DNA of 64,000 nt from Orbilia blumenaviensis (lineage: Eukaryota > Ascomycota > Orbiliomycetes > Orbiliales > Orbiliaceae), in assembly GCA_036872755.1 (NCBI GenBank), contig JAVHNS010000016.1, forward strand, positions 930,001-994,000, in the 5' to 3' direction. Within the stretch, counting starts at the first letter, position 1. Each line of letters begins with the position of its first letter. The position numbers and the translations under genes were made by a program. This document shows, one piece after another, positions 45,154 through 56,435 of this stretch. The notes under the pieces are model-generated. The model was not told the origin of the DNA. It did no database searches and saw only the letters and a program-made list of their open reading frames with translations.

Positions 45154-47183
45154 ATGGAGGGCTCTCAACCGCAACCGCATGCTTTTCAGGTTTATCTCCG
45201 ACTGCGACCACCAATCCATCAATCAACAACAACAACAGCCAATGAAGACACTTCTTTCCTAACCGTCATCCCACCAATACCAACGTTCCCGGTCGACGAT
45301 GAAGTCGATAATGAAACAAAGACACAAGTCACGATCCATCCACCTTCGAATCACAGATCCCAAAAGATCGAGACATTCAGCTTCACAGAGGTATTCGATG
45401 AGGCATGCGGACAGGCTGCGGTTTTTGGAAAGATAGTATCACCGATCTTGGAAGGTGTGCTGAAGGATGGGAGGGATGGATTGCTGGCTACGCTTGGTGT
45501 TACGGGGAGTGGGAAGACGCATACGATTCTTGGGAATAGACAGACCAGAGGGATGACGCAGATGTCGCTGGATGTGATCTTTAGGTCTTTGAGTGATAGG
45601 ATCTCGCGGGTGGGTTTTCTCATTTCTCATATTCGGCAGGATACTAGTATGCTAATTACTATATGCAAATAGCTGTCGGAATCACAAATGGACCAATGTA
45701 ACGACGCTGATGCAGATATCATGGACGTCGACGCCTTCATGACCAAAGTCACATCCATAGTCGAACCTCACCAGATCCCGAAACCGAATACCTTCCCCAC
45801 AAAACCCTCCGTCGAATCCCAGGTCGTCCAGGTCAGCGGTCCGGCGAGCATCAAATACGCTATCTTAATGTCCATTTACGAAGTTTACAACGATAAGATA
45901 TTCGACCTGTTAGCGCCGTCTACTACCACCAGAAGAAAAGCATTGCTTTTCAAAAGCACTAAATCCAGCGGCGACCGTAAAGTCGTCACAGGATTACGGA
46001 AGGTTATGGTCACGGATCTATACGAAGCCCTGCAGGTTTTGGGAGTCGGACAGTACCAACGTTCGCACGGCGAAACCGGCAGTAACGACAAAAGCTCACG
46101 ATCTCACTGCTTCATCTCGCTAGAGCTCAAGAAACTTAAGAAGAGCAAACTCGACGGTTCGACAAAGATTAAGGAATCCACATTCACAATCGTCGACTTG
46201 GCGGGTTCGGAGCGCGCGAGAAATGCAAAGACCGCGGGTGATAGACTTGCGGAGGGGGGGCATATCAACAAGTCGCTTATGTTCTTAGGACAGTGTTTGG
46301 AAATGTCGACGACGCAGTCTTTGAGCCAACCCTCGAAGATTCCGTATCGGCAGTCGAAACTGACGGAGCTGCTGTTCACGAATAGTTATAATCCTGCGGC
46401 TGAGCCGCAGATTGCAGCTATAGTGGTTACGGCGGATCCGGCTGGCGATTTTAACGCGACGAGTCAGATGCTCAAGTACTCTGCATTAGCAAAAAGTTCG
46501 GTAAACCCGAGGCCGCCGACGGTGATGAGCGGGCGGAGCGTTAGTGGCTCCAGCCTGTTCAGTCATTTCAGCGTAGCAAGCGGGGTCAGCGGGGCCACCG
46601 AGGAATATAGACCGGATTCCTCGATGTCCGCCATGTCTGCACTGTCAGTCCTGTCAAGTCCGCGGGCGATGTTGTCGCAGGATATGGTGAATATGATCGC
46701 TTTCCTGCAGAGGCAATTGAGACAAGCGGATGAGAAGATCAAGGAGGCGGAGAAGAGGGTGGAAGAGGCCAATGCGAGGTGTTTGGAGGTTGAGATGCAG
46801 GTTAGAGAGGAGGTGACTACCGAAATGGAGCAGCGGATAAGAATGATGGAGAAGAAGATGCTGCTTAGGCTTCAGGACCAGGCTGAGCAGGAAGAAGTGC
46901 ATGTCGACCGCAAACTTGACATCCTGAAGCGGACGCTGATGGGTAAGAAAAACTGCAACTATCAATTCCCCCATATTCTGTGGCAATCTTTCTAATTCTA
47001 AATTTTCTGACAGAAACCAACGACGAAAACGACCGTGCCCGAGATCTAGAGATCGAGGAGTATGTCCGCGAGCTAGAGGCTGAGAACAACTCGTTGAGAA
47101 ACGAGGTTCAAGCGCTCAAGAGAAAGCGAGCGAACGGAGAGAGTCCTTTGAAGGAGCGATCTCTGAACAGATTAAAATTTTGA
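45154..47183 (+). CDS. Kinesin motor protein, probably kinesin-6 type
   Basis: Exons 45154-45609, 45673-46942 and 47014-47183 give 631 residues. The motor domain is N-terminal (about 10-425). Visible motifs are the P-loop LGVTGSGKTHTILG (about 114-127; most kinesins have GQTGSGKT), switch I NDKSSRSH (about 290), switch II VDLAGSERARN (about 325) and KLTELLFTNS. The region between P-loop and switch I is enlarged by an acidic insert (DQCNDADADIMDVDAF). The tail is short: a coiled coil at about 485-560 (FLQRQLRQADEKIKEAEKRV) and another at 585-615 (EYVRELEAENNSLRNEV), then a basic end. Length and the insert resemble fungal kinesin-6 (S. pombe Klp9 type), which acts at the anaphase spindle midzone. 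Motor identity is certain, the subfamily is not. Confidence 0.9.
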
Positions 47184-47724
47184 ATTTTGAATTTTGAATA
47201 CCCTTTTCTTTTCTTTTTTTTCTTTAATGCTTGATGCGTTAACGCCTTGATGGTTTTATTATCCTTTTCTTCATGTTTTCTTTTTTCTTTCTTGTTTAAC
47301 TTCTCATGTTTTCCCACTTGACTTGCTGACTATGTTCTGGACTTGCCTTACGAGAGACCCTATGTTTTTGTTTTTGATTTTGTCTTACGTCTATGATGGT
47401 GCATATTGGAGGTTACGGCTGTGCTCTTTTTTATTCGGTTGTTATTTCTATTTCTTCGTCGTTCTTGATATTTTGATTTTATGAAGCGGGCGTTCCGGGA
47501 TATATGGGTTCTCAAAAAAAATGACATGCCATTGATTTCTTCAAAAAAAAAAAAAAAAAACGTATCGTACAATGCAAGCTATGCGCGCAAACAAATGTGT
47601 ATATTCCTTAGAAAAGACAGTATTGACTTACCAAGGCTTCGGGTATAACAGTTCTTTTTTTTGTCTAAAAAAAAAAAAGTACTTGCTCTATACTAAAAAC
47701 GGAGGGTAGGACTTTTCCTTCCAA
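47184..47724. other. Convergent 3' intergenic region
   Basis: Between the kinesin gene and the membrane-protein gene. AT-rich, with A18 at about 47543-47560. No gene is seen. Confidence 0.6.
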
Positions 47725-48925
47725 TCAGTCCTTCTTAGTGTACCACCCCCCGCCGCCGCCAGATGCACCATTAGGCGTAGAAACAGCATATCCACCCTTC
47801 CCACCATTCGAGTTCAAAGCATAACCACTCCCAGCTACACTCCCAATCCTCACCCTACGTAACCGTTTCGGAAACTCAAATCCCAAAAACCAAGCCGTGC
47901 AGGCGATAGTAGTGCATATAGCGGTTAAAATGCAGTACATAAACGTCGATAAAGTCACGTGTTCGCCGTAACATCTATTCTTACCCCAATCGTTGACCGC
48001 GGAGTCTGACAGTGGAAGTTCGGTGCCCGTGTACCATCTTATATTGAATTTGAGAGGTAGGTCGTCGCCTATGATGATGCGTGTGGAGTCGATGTTTGGG
48101 GAGACGGAGTAGGCTGTGGCGGAGTCGATTGTACCCGGGAAGAGGAGTTCGGTGGAGTCTTGGGAGAAGACGCCGGTGTGGAGAATGACGTTTATGGAGG
48201 TGGATATGTGGAGGTGGGTTAGGTCCAGCTTGCCGGTGAGGGATATCACTGTATATATATACATTTTTTATTAGTATTTTAAGCACCCGATACCTAATTA
48301 CCACTTATTCACCTAACTGCCATAAGAAAAGGCAATTGGCCGTGGGAAAGGATTAGAATGGAGAGGGTATATATGTACCGAACGGGATCCACTCGCCAGC
48401 TTCGACGCCGACATCACCGGTGATAGGCCTGTCGCCCGACTGGGGACGGGCAGGGACGCGACAGGCCAGGGGGGAATCATTGTGGATGTAGAACTCCCAG
48501 AGGTGGAAGATATCGTCGGAGATGGTTTTGACGGTGCAGTTCAGGGGTTCTTCGGAGAGGTATTTGAACTCGAGAGGACGACCGGTCTCGGCGCAGGTGA
48601 GGAAGGGGATGTACTGCAGGATGCCATGCTCGTCGGTTACGTGTTCGCCGGACTCACTGCGTATCAATTAGTATTCAACTACTAGATCATTTAAGTATAG
48701 TATCGACATGATGTATATATATATAGATAGGGGTGATATGTATGTATGTATGTGTGTAAGTAGATGTATATATAAAACGTACAGGGTGCGGTTGAGGCAA
48801 GTAACGGGGACGGCATCGCCTGGGGCGTAAGTGGCGACCCTGAAGTTGTCGGACGAGGACGAGACGGCGAAGCAGGTGGCGACGACGAACGATAAGAGGG
48901 AGAAAAGCAGAGAGAAGGGTCTCAT
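47725..48925 (-). CDS. Type I membrane protein of the secretory pathway, unknown function
   Basis: Exons 48925-48783, 48656-48379 and 48248-47725 give 314 residues. An N-terminal signal peptide is clear (MRPFSLLFSLLSFVVATCFA). The luminal part (about 21-236) has conserved-looking features: VPVTCLNRT, CAETGRPLEFKYLSEEPLNC, DSPLACRVP and NRCYGEHV. Its cysteines probably form disulfides. One transmembrane helix follows at about 237-262 (STFMYCILTAICTTIACTAW), then a basic stop-transfer segment (PKRLRRVR) and a Gly/Ser-rich cytosolic tail ending YTKKD. I do not recognise the family, though the ordered luminal domain suggests a conserved fungal ER or Golgi protein rather than a wall protein. No lipid-anchor signal is present. 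Confidence 0.8.
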
Positions 48926-50014
48926 GATGGCGAGAACAACAGGAGCGGCTTCAAAGATAACCAGGGCATCTCCAGAATTGTTGGAAGTTCTGAGAAGTCG
49001 AAGTGATAAAAAGGTACTTGGTTAGTTTCGACTGCTAACCAGGTATCTAGTTACCTTTGGGGGGGTTGTTGCCTGTCTGAGTTAAAGGGCGTTGTGTAAT
49101 TGGCCGATGAGGCCACGATAGTGATAGTGCCCGTTTACCACTGCTACTCTGGTATGCTACATGACTAGGTACCTGTAGGTACCTAGGCCTACTTAGTACC
49201 ACCGCCTACGAAGTAAGTACCCTAGGTACTTAGGTACTGACCTGGGATATCTGGTCATTAACTTAGGTAGATACCTACCTAGGATAGTAGATAGTATATA
49301 CTACCCCATACTATATAGGTACTATAGTATAGTATAGCTGCCCAGCCGGAGAGGAATACAGATATGAATAGATATGGGTGACATGGGTGGCGTATGGCGG
49401 ACCGAACGAGCTCGAGGTTTGGGATGCCAGAATTAGACAAGTAACCTACCTAGGCCTACCTGCTTCTTACTTGAGTACTTATACTTACTTTGGGTAGACT
49501 AACTAGGGAAGCAAATGTTTCATTGCGTGCTTTCTGGTCCCCTCGGTCTCAGTCTTTTTGGTTGGACTGCAGTCATGTTATGTTATGGGTTCGCAGGGCC
49601 TTTTATCCGACGTCGGAATTCAACCGCTTCGTTTCGTTAACTAGTAAACTGTGAGCAAGCAAGCAAGCACATCATCCTTCCCCGGCATATTGACATCCAA
49701 CAGTACAACCCACCAAAGACACTCACCCCGATACAAGCAATACTGGTACAAGCAGTAGTACTCTCTATCGGTAAGCAGAATCGTCTTCATTACAACTGCC
49801 ATCATCATCACTGCAATTATCATCATTGTCATTGCATTGGGTCCTAACTAACAGCGATCGGTTTAAAATCAGCTAGATACTTGGTCGCAGTCATCCTATC
49901 ACCCCACAGATACAGATCCAGCTAGCCGGCTGTAGTTATATATCTGGGTCTCGATCGATCAATATCGGATAGATACCTCCTAGATCTATAAATCGAGAGA
50001 GAGAGACAGACGAG
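48926..50014. other. Divergent intergenic region with TAGGTACC-rich clusters
   Basis: Separates the membrane-protein gene (minus) from cystathionine beta-lyase (plus). The stretch 49160-49500 is dense in words of the type TAGGTACCTAGG and AGTACTTAGGTA, annotated separately. No gene is seen. The leader of the lyase gene carries a GAGAGAGAGACAGAC tract just before its ATG. Confidence 0.6.
49160..49330. repeat. Cluster of degenerate TAGGTACCTA palindromes
   Basis: Repeated variants of CTAGGTACCTAGG, AGGTAGATACCTACCT and ACTATAGTATAGTATAG crowd this interval. Similar clusters occur at about 25260-25650, 32990-33045, 42640-42660 and 60810-60830. They look like a degenerate palindromic simple repeat confined to intergenic DNA. 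Confidence 0.6.
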
Positions 50015-50230
50015 ATGGACCCTTCCGACCTCAAGGCCCTCGCCAAGCTCGACATCGACGGGAACAACCTCCCCCCCTCACCTGCTCCTTCCACCCCGCG
50101 CAACGGAAGGAAGTATGCCCTCGCCACCGAGTTGGTATACACCGAGCATGGCGACCAGTACAATGCTTCTTCCATGCCCATCTACCAGGTAATTTTTTTT
50201 CCCTCTCATTTTGTATTAAACATCTCCCTA

Positions 50231-50270
<40 letters not shown>

Positions 50271-51639
50271 CATAGAGGGGCGAATATATAAGTCATACTA
50301 ACGAATGTTATAATTGTTATGGGGGTAGACTGCGACGTTCAAGCAGTCGTCAGGCTCCGGCGGCTCTGAGTATGACTACACTCGCTCCGGGAACCCCACC
50401 CGTTCCCACCTCGAGAAGCACCTCGCCAAAATCATGTCCGCCAATCGCTGCCTTACCGTCTCCTCCGGCATGGCCGCCATGGACGTCATCTCCAGGCTCC
50501 TCAGGCCCGGTGACGAGGTCATTGCCGGCGACGACATCTACGGCGGTACCAACCGTCTTCTGAAATACCTCAGCACCCACGGCGACATCGTCGTTCATCA
50601 TATCGACCACACCGATCCTGAAAACGTCAGACCGTACCTCAACGACAAGACAAAGCTCGTCCTTCTCGAGTCTCCAACAAACCCACTCATCAAGATCGTG
50701 GATATCCCCACAATCGCCCGAATTACCCATGAAGTCAACCCGGCCGCTCTTGTCGCCGTTGATAACACCATGCTTTCCCCGATGCTTCAAAACCCGCTCG
50801 ACCTTGGCGCCGACATCGTCTACGAATCCGGCACCAAATATCTCTCAGGTCACCACGACCTCATGGCCGGTGTCATCGCCGTGAACTCTTTGCCTCTCGG
50901 GGAGAAGCTATACTTCACGATCAATGCCAGCGGATGCGGTCTCAGTCCCTTCGACTCATGGCTGCTCATGCGAGGTGTCAAGACTCTCGGTGTGCGCATG
51001 GAGAAACAGCAGTCCAATGCCATGCGCATCGCCACGTTCTTGGAGGACACTGGCTTCAAGGTCCGATACCCCGGATTGAGGAGCCATCCTCAGTTTGATC
51101 TACACTGGAGCATGGCTAGAGGCGCTGGTGCCGTCCTAAGCTTTGAGACTGGGGACGTAGATGTCAGTGAGAAGATCGTGGAGGCGACAAGGCTATGGGC
51201 GATCAGTGTGAGCTTTGGATGTGTGAACAGTCTGATCAGCAGTAAGTATTTCCTCAGCCCCTCTTGAGGTGTTCCTGGAGGAAAAATAGGATCCAAGAGG
51301 TTGCTAACTTCTACCATTCAGTGCCCACACGCATGTCGCACGCCTCAATTGATGCGAAGACACGCAAGGAGCGCAACCTGAGCGAGGACTTGATCCGATT
51401 GTGCGTAGGTATCGAAGACTGCGAGGACCTGATCGATGATCTGCAGACTGCGGTAAGCTCCAAACTCTCCCACACGTATATATATATACCTTTAAGATAT
51501 AACATACGCTAATATTGTTTTTTTTTTCTTCTGCGACTAGCTTGTCAAAGCTGGTGCCGTCCGAGTGACGCCCAATGGCATGCGAGCGATCGACTTTGCA
51601 GCGGGTGAGACCCTTGATGGCTCAAGCTCATCATCATGA
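50015..51639 (+). CDS. Cystathionine beta-lyase, PLP-dependent
   Basis: Exons 50015-50188, 50329-51241, 51322-51452 and 51541-51639 give 438 residues. It cleaves cystathionine to homocysteine, pyruvate and ammonia in methionine synthesis. It belongs to the Cys/Met metabolism PLP family: YDYTRSGNPTR (phosphate contact), SSGMAAMDVISRLL, GDDIYGGTNRL, LLESPTNPLIKI, VDNTMLSPMLQNPLDLGAD and ESGTKYLSGHHDLMAGV, in which the lysine is the Schiff-base residue. The SGHHDLMAG form is typical of fungal beta-lyases (Neurospora met-2, yeast STR3) rather than gamma-lyases or gamma-synthases. Intron 1 carries a (TC)(TA) microsatellite. The last exon encodes only LVKAGAVRVTP to the Ser-rich end. Confidence 0.93.
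50231..50270. repeat. (TC)10(TA)10 compound microsatellite in an intron
   Basis: Ten TC units run straight into ten TA units within intron 1 of the cystathionine beta-lyase gene. Confidence 0.95.
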
Positions 51640-51955
51640 TTTGGAATGAAATGTACGATTAGACCCTTGGGCGGAGGAGGAGTTTTGGGCGTGAAAAGTG
51701 TATCTTCTTGTTTAGTATCCTTTTTGTTGGTGTATATCTGGTTCAGCTAGTCCTTTTGTATCATACAGCAGCAGCTTCCTGCAATATGTAGCGAATATCC
51801 TCAATCTATTGCATATTCGCCTAAACTTTAACTGCCAGGTGCTATCTTGTAAGCATTACGTCTTCGGCATACCTTATTATCCAACAAAATAAAAAATATA
51901 AAAAATAGCAACAGTTATAACAGCTAGTATGATGTCGAAAAGAGCAAAAAGAAAG
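51640..51955. other. Short intergenic region
   Basis: 3' end of the lyase gene and downstream flank of the tRNA gene. On the minus strand, A/T-rich sequence after the tRNA could hold the Pol III terminator. No gene is seen. Confidence 0.5.
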
Positions 51956-52059
51956 GGCCGAAACTGGGAGTTGAACCCAGGACCTCTCACACTTCAGGCA
52001 CGTTTTGCTCGTGCTGGGGCAAACCCGAAGCGAGAATTCTACCACTGAACTATCCCGGC
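51956..52059 (-). tRNA. tRNA-Pro (anticodon CGG) with a 32-nt intron
   Basis: Reading the minus strand from 52059: acceptor stem GCCGGGA pairs with TTTCGGC near the 3' end, with discriminator C. The D arm includes GTTCAGTGGTAGAA. Anticodon stem CTCGC pairs with GTGAG. The loop reads TTCGGG, giving anticodon CGG, then a 32-nt intron in the canonical place after the base 3' of the anticodon. T arm is CTGGG-TTCAACT-CCCAG. The exon sequence ATTCTCGCTT..GAGAGGTC is typical of eukaryotic proline tRNAs. Mature length without intron is 72 nt before CCA is added. The A box (GTTCAGTGGTAG) and B box (GGTTCAACTCC) for Pol III are present. Confidence 0.95.
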
Positions 52060-52545
52060 TGGATGACGTGCACTCCTAGAAATTAACTACTTAGAGTCTA
52101 TCCCGAATCCTGTGAGCTCAGAAATGCATGGCAACACACAGGAACCTTAGCTCCTAGCTCTTAGCGTGCTTTATCACGGTTGCTCGAATAAGCTGGCCGG
52201 CTTGTGATCCGAAAAAGTTAAACGATGGCTGGTTGGGGCTAAATATAAACACGGGGAAGCCCAGGAGCTTGGGATTTGTCCCTGGGCGCGCGCTGTGTTT
52301 GTGCAGTTTTGGTATTAACTAGTTAGTAAGGGAAGTCATGTGTTTCCAGAAGCCCGTCGAACGTTCAAGTCACTCACTCACTTGCTCACTCACTCGCTCT
52401 CCCAAGTCACATCCCTTTCATCCATCCTCTACTAGATAGATATATACCCTTTCCCTCTTATTACAAAGCCAAAACATTACGCGGCCTCATACCCGCCTAA
52501 CTATAAAAAAAACGCAGTAGCGAAGATAAGAGGAAGCTTTTCACG
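52060..52545. other. Intergenic region
   Basis: Upstream flank of the tRNA and promoter of the CUZ1-like gene. It contains a CACTCACTCACTTGCTCACTCACTCGCTC-like simple stretch at about 52370-52400. No gene is seen. Confidence 0.5.
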
Positions 52546-53606
52546 ATGTTCACCACAGAGCCTAAAGGCAAGGGCAAGCTAGTCCCCACAGACGAGAACG
52601 ACAGCTCCTCTCCGATCATGGATTCCACAGGCGACGTTACTGCTATCGGCCAGCACTGCGACGTGCCCACATGTCATCAACTCGACTTCTTACCCTTCAA
52701 ATGCGGTAGTTGCGAAGGGTACGTAGATAGTCTCTGTCCCCCTCTCTCTCCAAACGCGAAACAAAAGGGGGGGTAGTACAACTTAGAGGAAATATAGAAA
52801 TCTAATACGGTATAAACAGAACATTCTGCCTCGACCACCGCACCGAAACCTCACACACATGTCCAAAGGAAGGACTATGGGCGCAACGGCGCCGTCAAAA
52901 CTCCCTAAACAGCAAGCCAACATCCCTCGTCTCCGGCGCCGGTATCCGACTCGGCTCCTCCTCAACTCCAGGCCCCTGCGCCAACGAAGCCTGTAAAACA
53001 ATCATCAACACCCCGAAAATGATCGGTGTCGCTTGCCCCGCCTGTCGAAAACAGTTTTGTCTACCGCATAGACTGCCCGCTCAGCATGACTGCAAACCCG
53101 TGGTGTCGCCTGCTGCTGCGACGTTGCAGGAGAAGAAGCAGACTGCGTTGAGTAAATTCAAGTTGTGGGCTAGTAGTGGAAGCTCGAAGCTGAAGGACTT
53201 AAAGGCGACACCGATTACGCAGAAGCAGAAGACTGTGGCAGCGAGGATGGTGGAAATGAATAAGCTGAAAAAGGAGGCGAAAGGGGACGATAAGGTCCCG
53301 CAGGACAAGAGAGTCTATCTCTACGCGCAGGCGGAAGGAAAGTCGACGTCGGCAAAGATACCAGAAGGCACGTTCTTCTTTAACAAGGAATGGAGCGTTG
53401 GTAGGGTTATGGATATCACGGCGAAGAACCTACAGATCCCCAACCTGAACAACCAGTCTGCAGACGACGAGAAGAAACTGAGAGTCTTCCACGTTGAGAG
53501 CGGGAGACTGTTGAGCTTTGGGGAGAAACTTGGAGATGCCTGCGCTGACGGAAATACAATCGTGCTGCTACGGGGCGTTAAGATGGAGGATCTAGTAGAA
53601 TTGTGA
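52546..53606 (+). CDS. CUZ1: AN1-type zinc-finger protein with ubiquitin-like C-terminus (ZFAND1/Cuz1)
   Basis: Exons 52546-52718 and 52820-53606 give 319 residues. Two AN1 zinc fingers are visible: the first (about 38-75) has CDVPTC, FKCGSC, FCLDHR and HTC; the second (about 108-147) has CANEAC, VACPAC, FCLPHR and HDC. A charged helical segment follows, then a ubiquitin-like domain (about 220-319, KRVYLYAQAE to NTIVLLRGVKMEDLVEL). This is the architecture of yeast Cuz1 and human ZFAND1, which bring Cdc48/p97 and the proteasome together, notably under arsenite stress. The intron splits the first finger. The N-terminal 25 residues before MDSTGDV are not conserved in the family, so a start at 52618 is possible. 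Confidence 0.92.
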
Positions 53607-54183
53607 GGGTATCTATATACTTAAGTAGATATATATACTTATATACCCTGGTTCATTTTCTGGGAGGGTCATATCGGCGTTAGCGGGCGTCTATTTTATT
53701 GTTTTGGTTTATCATTATATATTTATATAGCCCTCTTCTTGTATAAGATGGCTTTACAATCTATCTAATATCATTCAGAAGTCCATAAATTCATTCAGCC
53801 TCTATCTTCCCGTCTACCACAACGCACATTTTCCAACAAATATAAATATAAAGCCAATCTGAATTCTAATGGAAATTCCCCGTCCCCCATTTACAAGGAG
53901 AATTTACAAGGATAGCACGGACTTGTTATATCAATGTCATAGTGCCAGGTATACGTCAAAGGAGAAGGACGTAGTTATGTTTGAAAAGGTTAAATTAAAG
54001 TCTGTTATATGCCTCGAATGCTCGAAAACCGCCTCGTGTCCAACTAGCCAAAGCCATGGCCTTCCTATATGGAAGGAACCATGCATCGGCATCCATACGC
54101 ATGCCATGTGAGCCCTACCCCATATTATAACCTTTTTGATTCTTTTTATCGTTGATATTATACGGCCATCACAAAACGCTACC
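53607..54183. other. Intergenic region
   Basis: 3' end of the CUZ1-like gene and promoter of the secreted-protein gene. A short open frame at 53869-54111 has no motif and is not called. Confidence 0.5.
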
Positions 54184-56178
54184 ATGGAGCGACGAAGCCT
54201 TGCATCCATCCTCCCTCTCCTCCTCCTACTAGAGTTCGCAGGACTAGCACAGGCCTTCCTCCTCGGTTTCCAGCTCTCCCGCGAACCAACCATGGAACTA
54301 AAACTCTACCCCTACGCGGACCGCGATTCCGAGCCCGTAGACCTAACAGACTGCCAACCGGGTCCAAACGAAGAAGTCCTCGCCGTGGGTATCATAAACG
54401 GCGGCAGCCAGGGTGTAGCCGCCAGCACAAAGCGTAGAATGACGGGGATAGCACTCTGGCGAGAACCAGATTGTCCGCCTGTCATGCCGGATTATATTAT
54501 AAGCTGGAGAGATGGGGTTGATGGTATGCAGCTTGCGGATTTGGATATTACGGGACATACTATGACGGTTGGCAGTTGGATGGATTTGGATGCGGATAAT
54601 TTGTACTTACAGAAAGCTGGGACGCCGCATGGGTATATTTATGATCCGGAGGCTGATGAGAAGGTTTATGTGGAAGGAGGGGCGCCGGTGGTCACTAATG
54701 GGGAGAGGAAGACTACGAAGGCTGCGAAGGCGGAGTTGATTGCTAAGGCTGGGGTGATCCAGCGGTCTTATGCGAGGGATATGCAGTATATAGCTGATGG
54801 GACGGGTGGAGTGGAGCGTATACCGACTGATAATATACCACTGCCTGATGAGGTCCCTGGGAATAGTAATATCAATGTGGAGCCTGTGGCGTCGACGGGA
54901 GAGCAAGTGGAGGGGGGTTATGCTAACAACATATGGTCGATTGGTGGCAATGAGCGCGAGTCAATCATAGGTGGTGCGCCGCTAGGATCACAGCCTGTGG
55001 GGACTACATCAAATCAACCGCTGTGGTCAGGAGGAGGAGGCAATCCCCAAAATCCAGGGATGAACTCCAACATCTTCTCCAACGGCAGACAAGGACCAGG
55101 ACCAGGACTAGGACCCGGTTTAGGAAGTATACCACACAGCACTAGCGGCAACATGGTGATGCTGCAATCATACCCGAATTTGAATAACTACCAACCTCCT
55201 CAGATCAACCCGTACCAACACCAGAATATGATGTCCAACCCCTTTCCCGGGTTCATACAACCTCTGCAAGTTCAGTACGTCCCCGTGAATCCACAGATTT
55301 ATTTCAGCAACCAGCAGCAGCAGCCTCAGCGACAGCAGAACCCTCTTCTAGATTTAAACCGAGCACCGCCACCGCGCCAACAGCAGCCGGGCCTTCAAAC
55401 ACCGCTGAGAGAATCACTTACCCACCTGGGACGGTCTAACCCAATGGCCCCCGTTGAGGAAATAGAAAGGCGAGCAGATCTCCTAGGCCAATACCTTAGA
55501 AACAATGATCCAGCACTCGTTGAGCAAATATTAGGCAACTGGCCGGTGGCTCAACCAGACCCTAATTCAATATTCACGGGGATGTTCCCAGATTTCCAGG
55601 TCAAAGGCGAAGGGTTACCGAAAGAAGAAACCGAACAGTTGAACCCGGGCAGGGAAGAGATTTTGGAAGAGATACAGATGTCAAGAGAACCCGAACCTAA
55701 CCCTGGATATGTTAACAACATGGGTGGTCGCAATTGGTTTGATAATAGTCCATACATGGCCCAGCAGCCACAGAATAATCCGAGACTACAAAGTCAATTT
55801 AGACTGTACACTGGAGTTGAGGAATCAATGAGGCCTGGGCAGGGGTATGGAGACGCCTATAATAACTTCCCGATCCCACCAAGTCGACAGCTAGCTACGC
55901 AGGAATCACTCGCCAGGATGTTGTCAGATCTTTATAATGCCCAAAGATCGCTGACTGGAGGGTTGGAATTTGAGCAAGTTAGTGAAGACTCTAACCCGAA
56001 TGGTCGAATACCGTTAGAAGGGGAAGTGATTATGAGCAATGGGGATACTTCGGTGCAGCCAGGGATAGTAGAAGAGCAAGAATTCGAGGTAGAGTATTCA
56101 CCACAGGATGATGGTGATTTCTTCGCGGATGATGAATATGCCGGAGGGGATTCGGCTTCCCCGGAATCCGAGGTGTAG
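54184..56178 (+). CDS. Secreted Pro/Gln/Asn-rich protein, unknown function
   Basis: A single exon of 664 residues. A signal peptide is evident (basic MERRS, then LPLLLLLEFAGLAQA, likely cut after residue 24). An ordered N-terminal domain (about 25-155) has two cysteines, in LTDCQPGPN and REPDCPPVM, which I expect to pair; they are the only ones I see in the mature protein. It includes PDYIISWRDGVDGMQLADLD and GSWMDLDADN. The rest is low complexity: Gly/Asn/Pro-rich, then Gln-rich (NQQQQPQRQQNP), then a helical patch (EEIERRADLLGQYL), and a very acidic C-terminus. There is no anchor signal or membrane helix. No known family is recognised. A wall-associated or effector-like role would be a guess. 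The earlier in-frame start at 54136 is not an ATG. Confidence 0.8.
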   Translation: MERRSLASILPLLLLLEFAGLAQAFLLGFQLSREPTMELKLYPYADRDSEPVDLTDCQPGPNEEVLAVGIINGGSQGVAASTKRRMTGIALWREPDCPPVMPDYIISWRDGVDGMQLADLDITGHTMTVGSWMDLDADNLYLQKAGTPHGYIYDPEADEKVYVEGGAPVVTNGERKTTKAAKAELIAKAGVIQRSYARDMQYIADGTGGVERIPTDNIPLPDEVPGNSNINVEPVASTGEQVEGGYANNIWSIGGNERESIIGGAPLGSQPVGTTSNQPLWSGGGGNPQNPGMNSNIFSNGRQGPGPGLGPGLGSIPHSTSGNMVMLQSYPNLNNYQPPQINPYQHQNMMSNPFPGFIQPLQVQYVPVNPQIYFSNQQQQPQRQQNPLLDLNRAPPPRQQQPGLQTPLRESLTHLGRSNPMAPVEEIERRADLLGQYLRNNDPALVEQILGNWPVAQPDPNSIFTGMFPDFQVKGEGLPKEETEQLNPGREEILEEIQMSREPEPNPGYVNNMGGRNWFDNSPYMAQQPQNNPRLQSQFRLYTGVEESMRPGQGYGDAYNNFPIPPSRQLATQESLARMLSDLYNAQRSLTGGLEFEQVSEDSNPNGRIPLEGEVIMSNGDTSVQPGIVEEQEFEVEYSPQDDGDFFADDEYAGGDSASPESEV

Positions 56179-56435
56179 ATAGATGATTTACCTGAGATTA
56201 TGCTTACGGTTGTATTTCTCAAGCGAGATACACTAGGATATAAGATGATGAATTTCACCCATTTAAGTCAAGATTCCAGGTACCGGTCGGGCCCAAACAT
56301 ACAAGCCGATATAGTCTACGTACCTGCTGTCTATAGTATTCTACGTAAGATAGCATACTGGCGGAAAACTGCCCAGCTAGTCCATACCAACCTACGTCGA
56401 CTTCTAATTATACAAGAGTAATCCCGTTTAATAAC

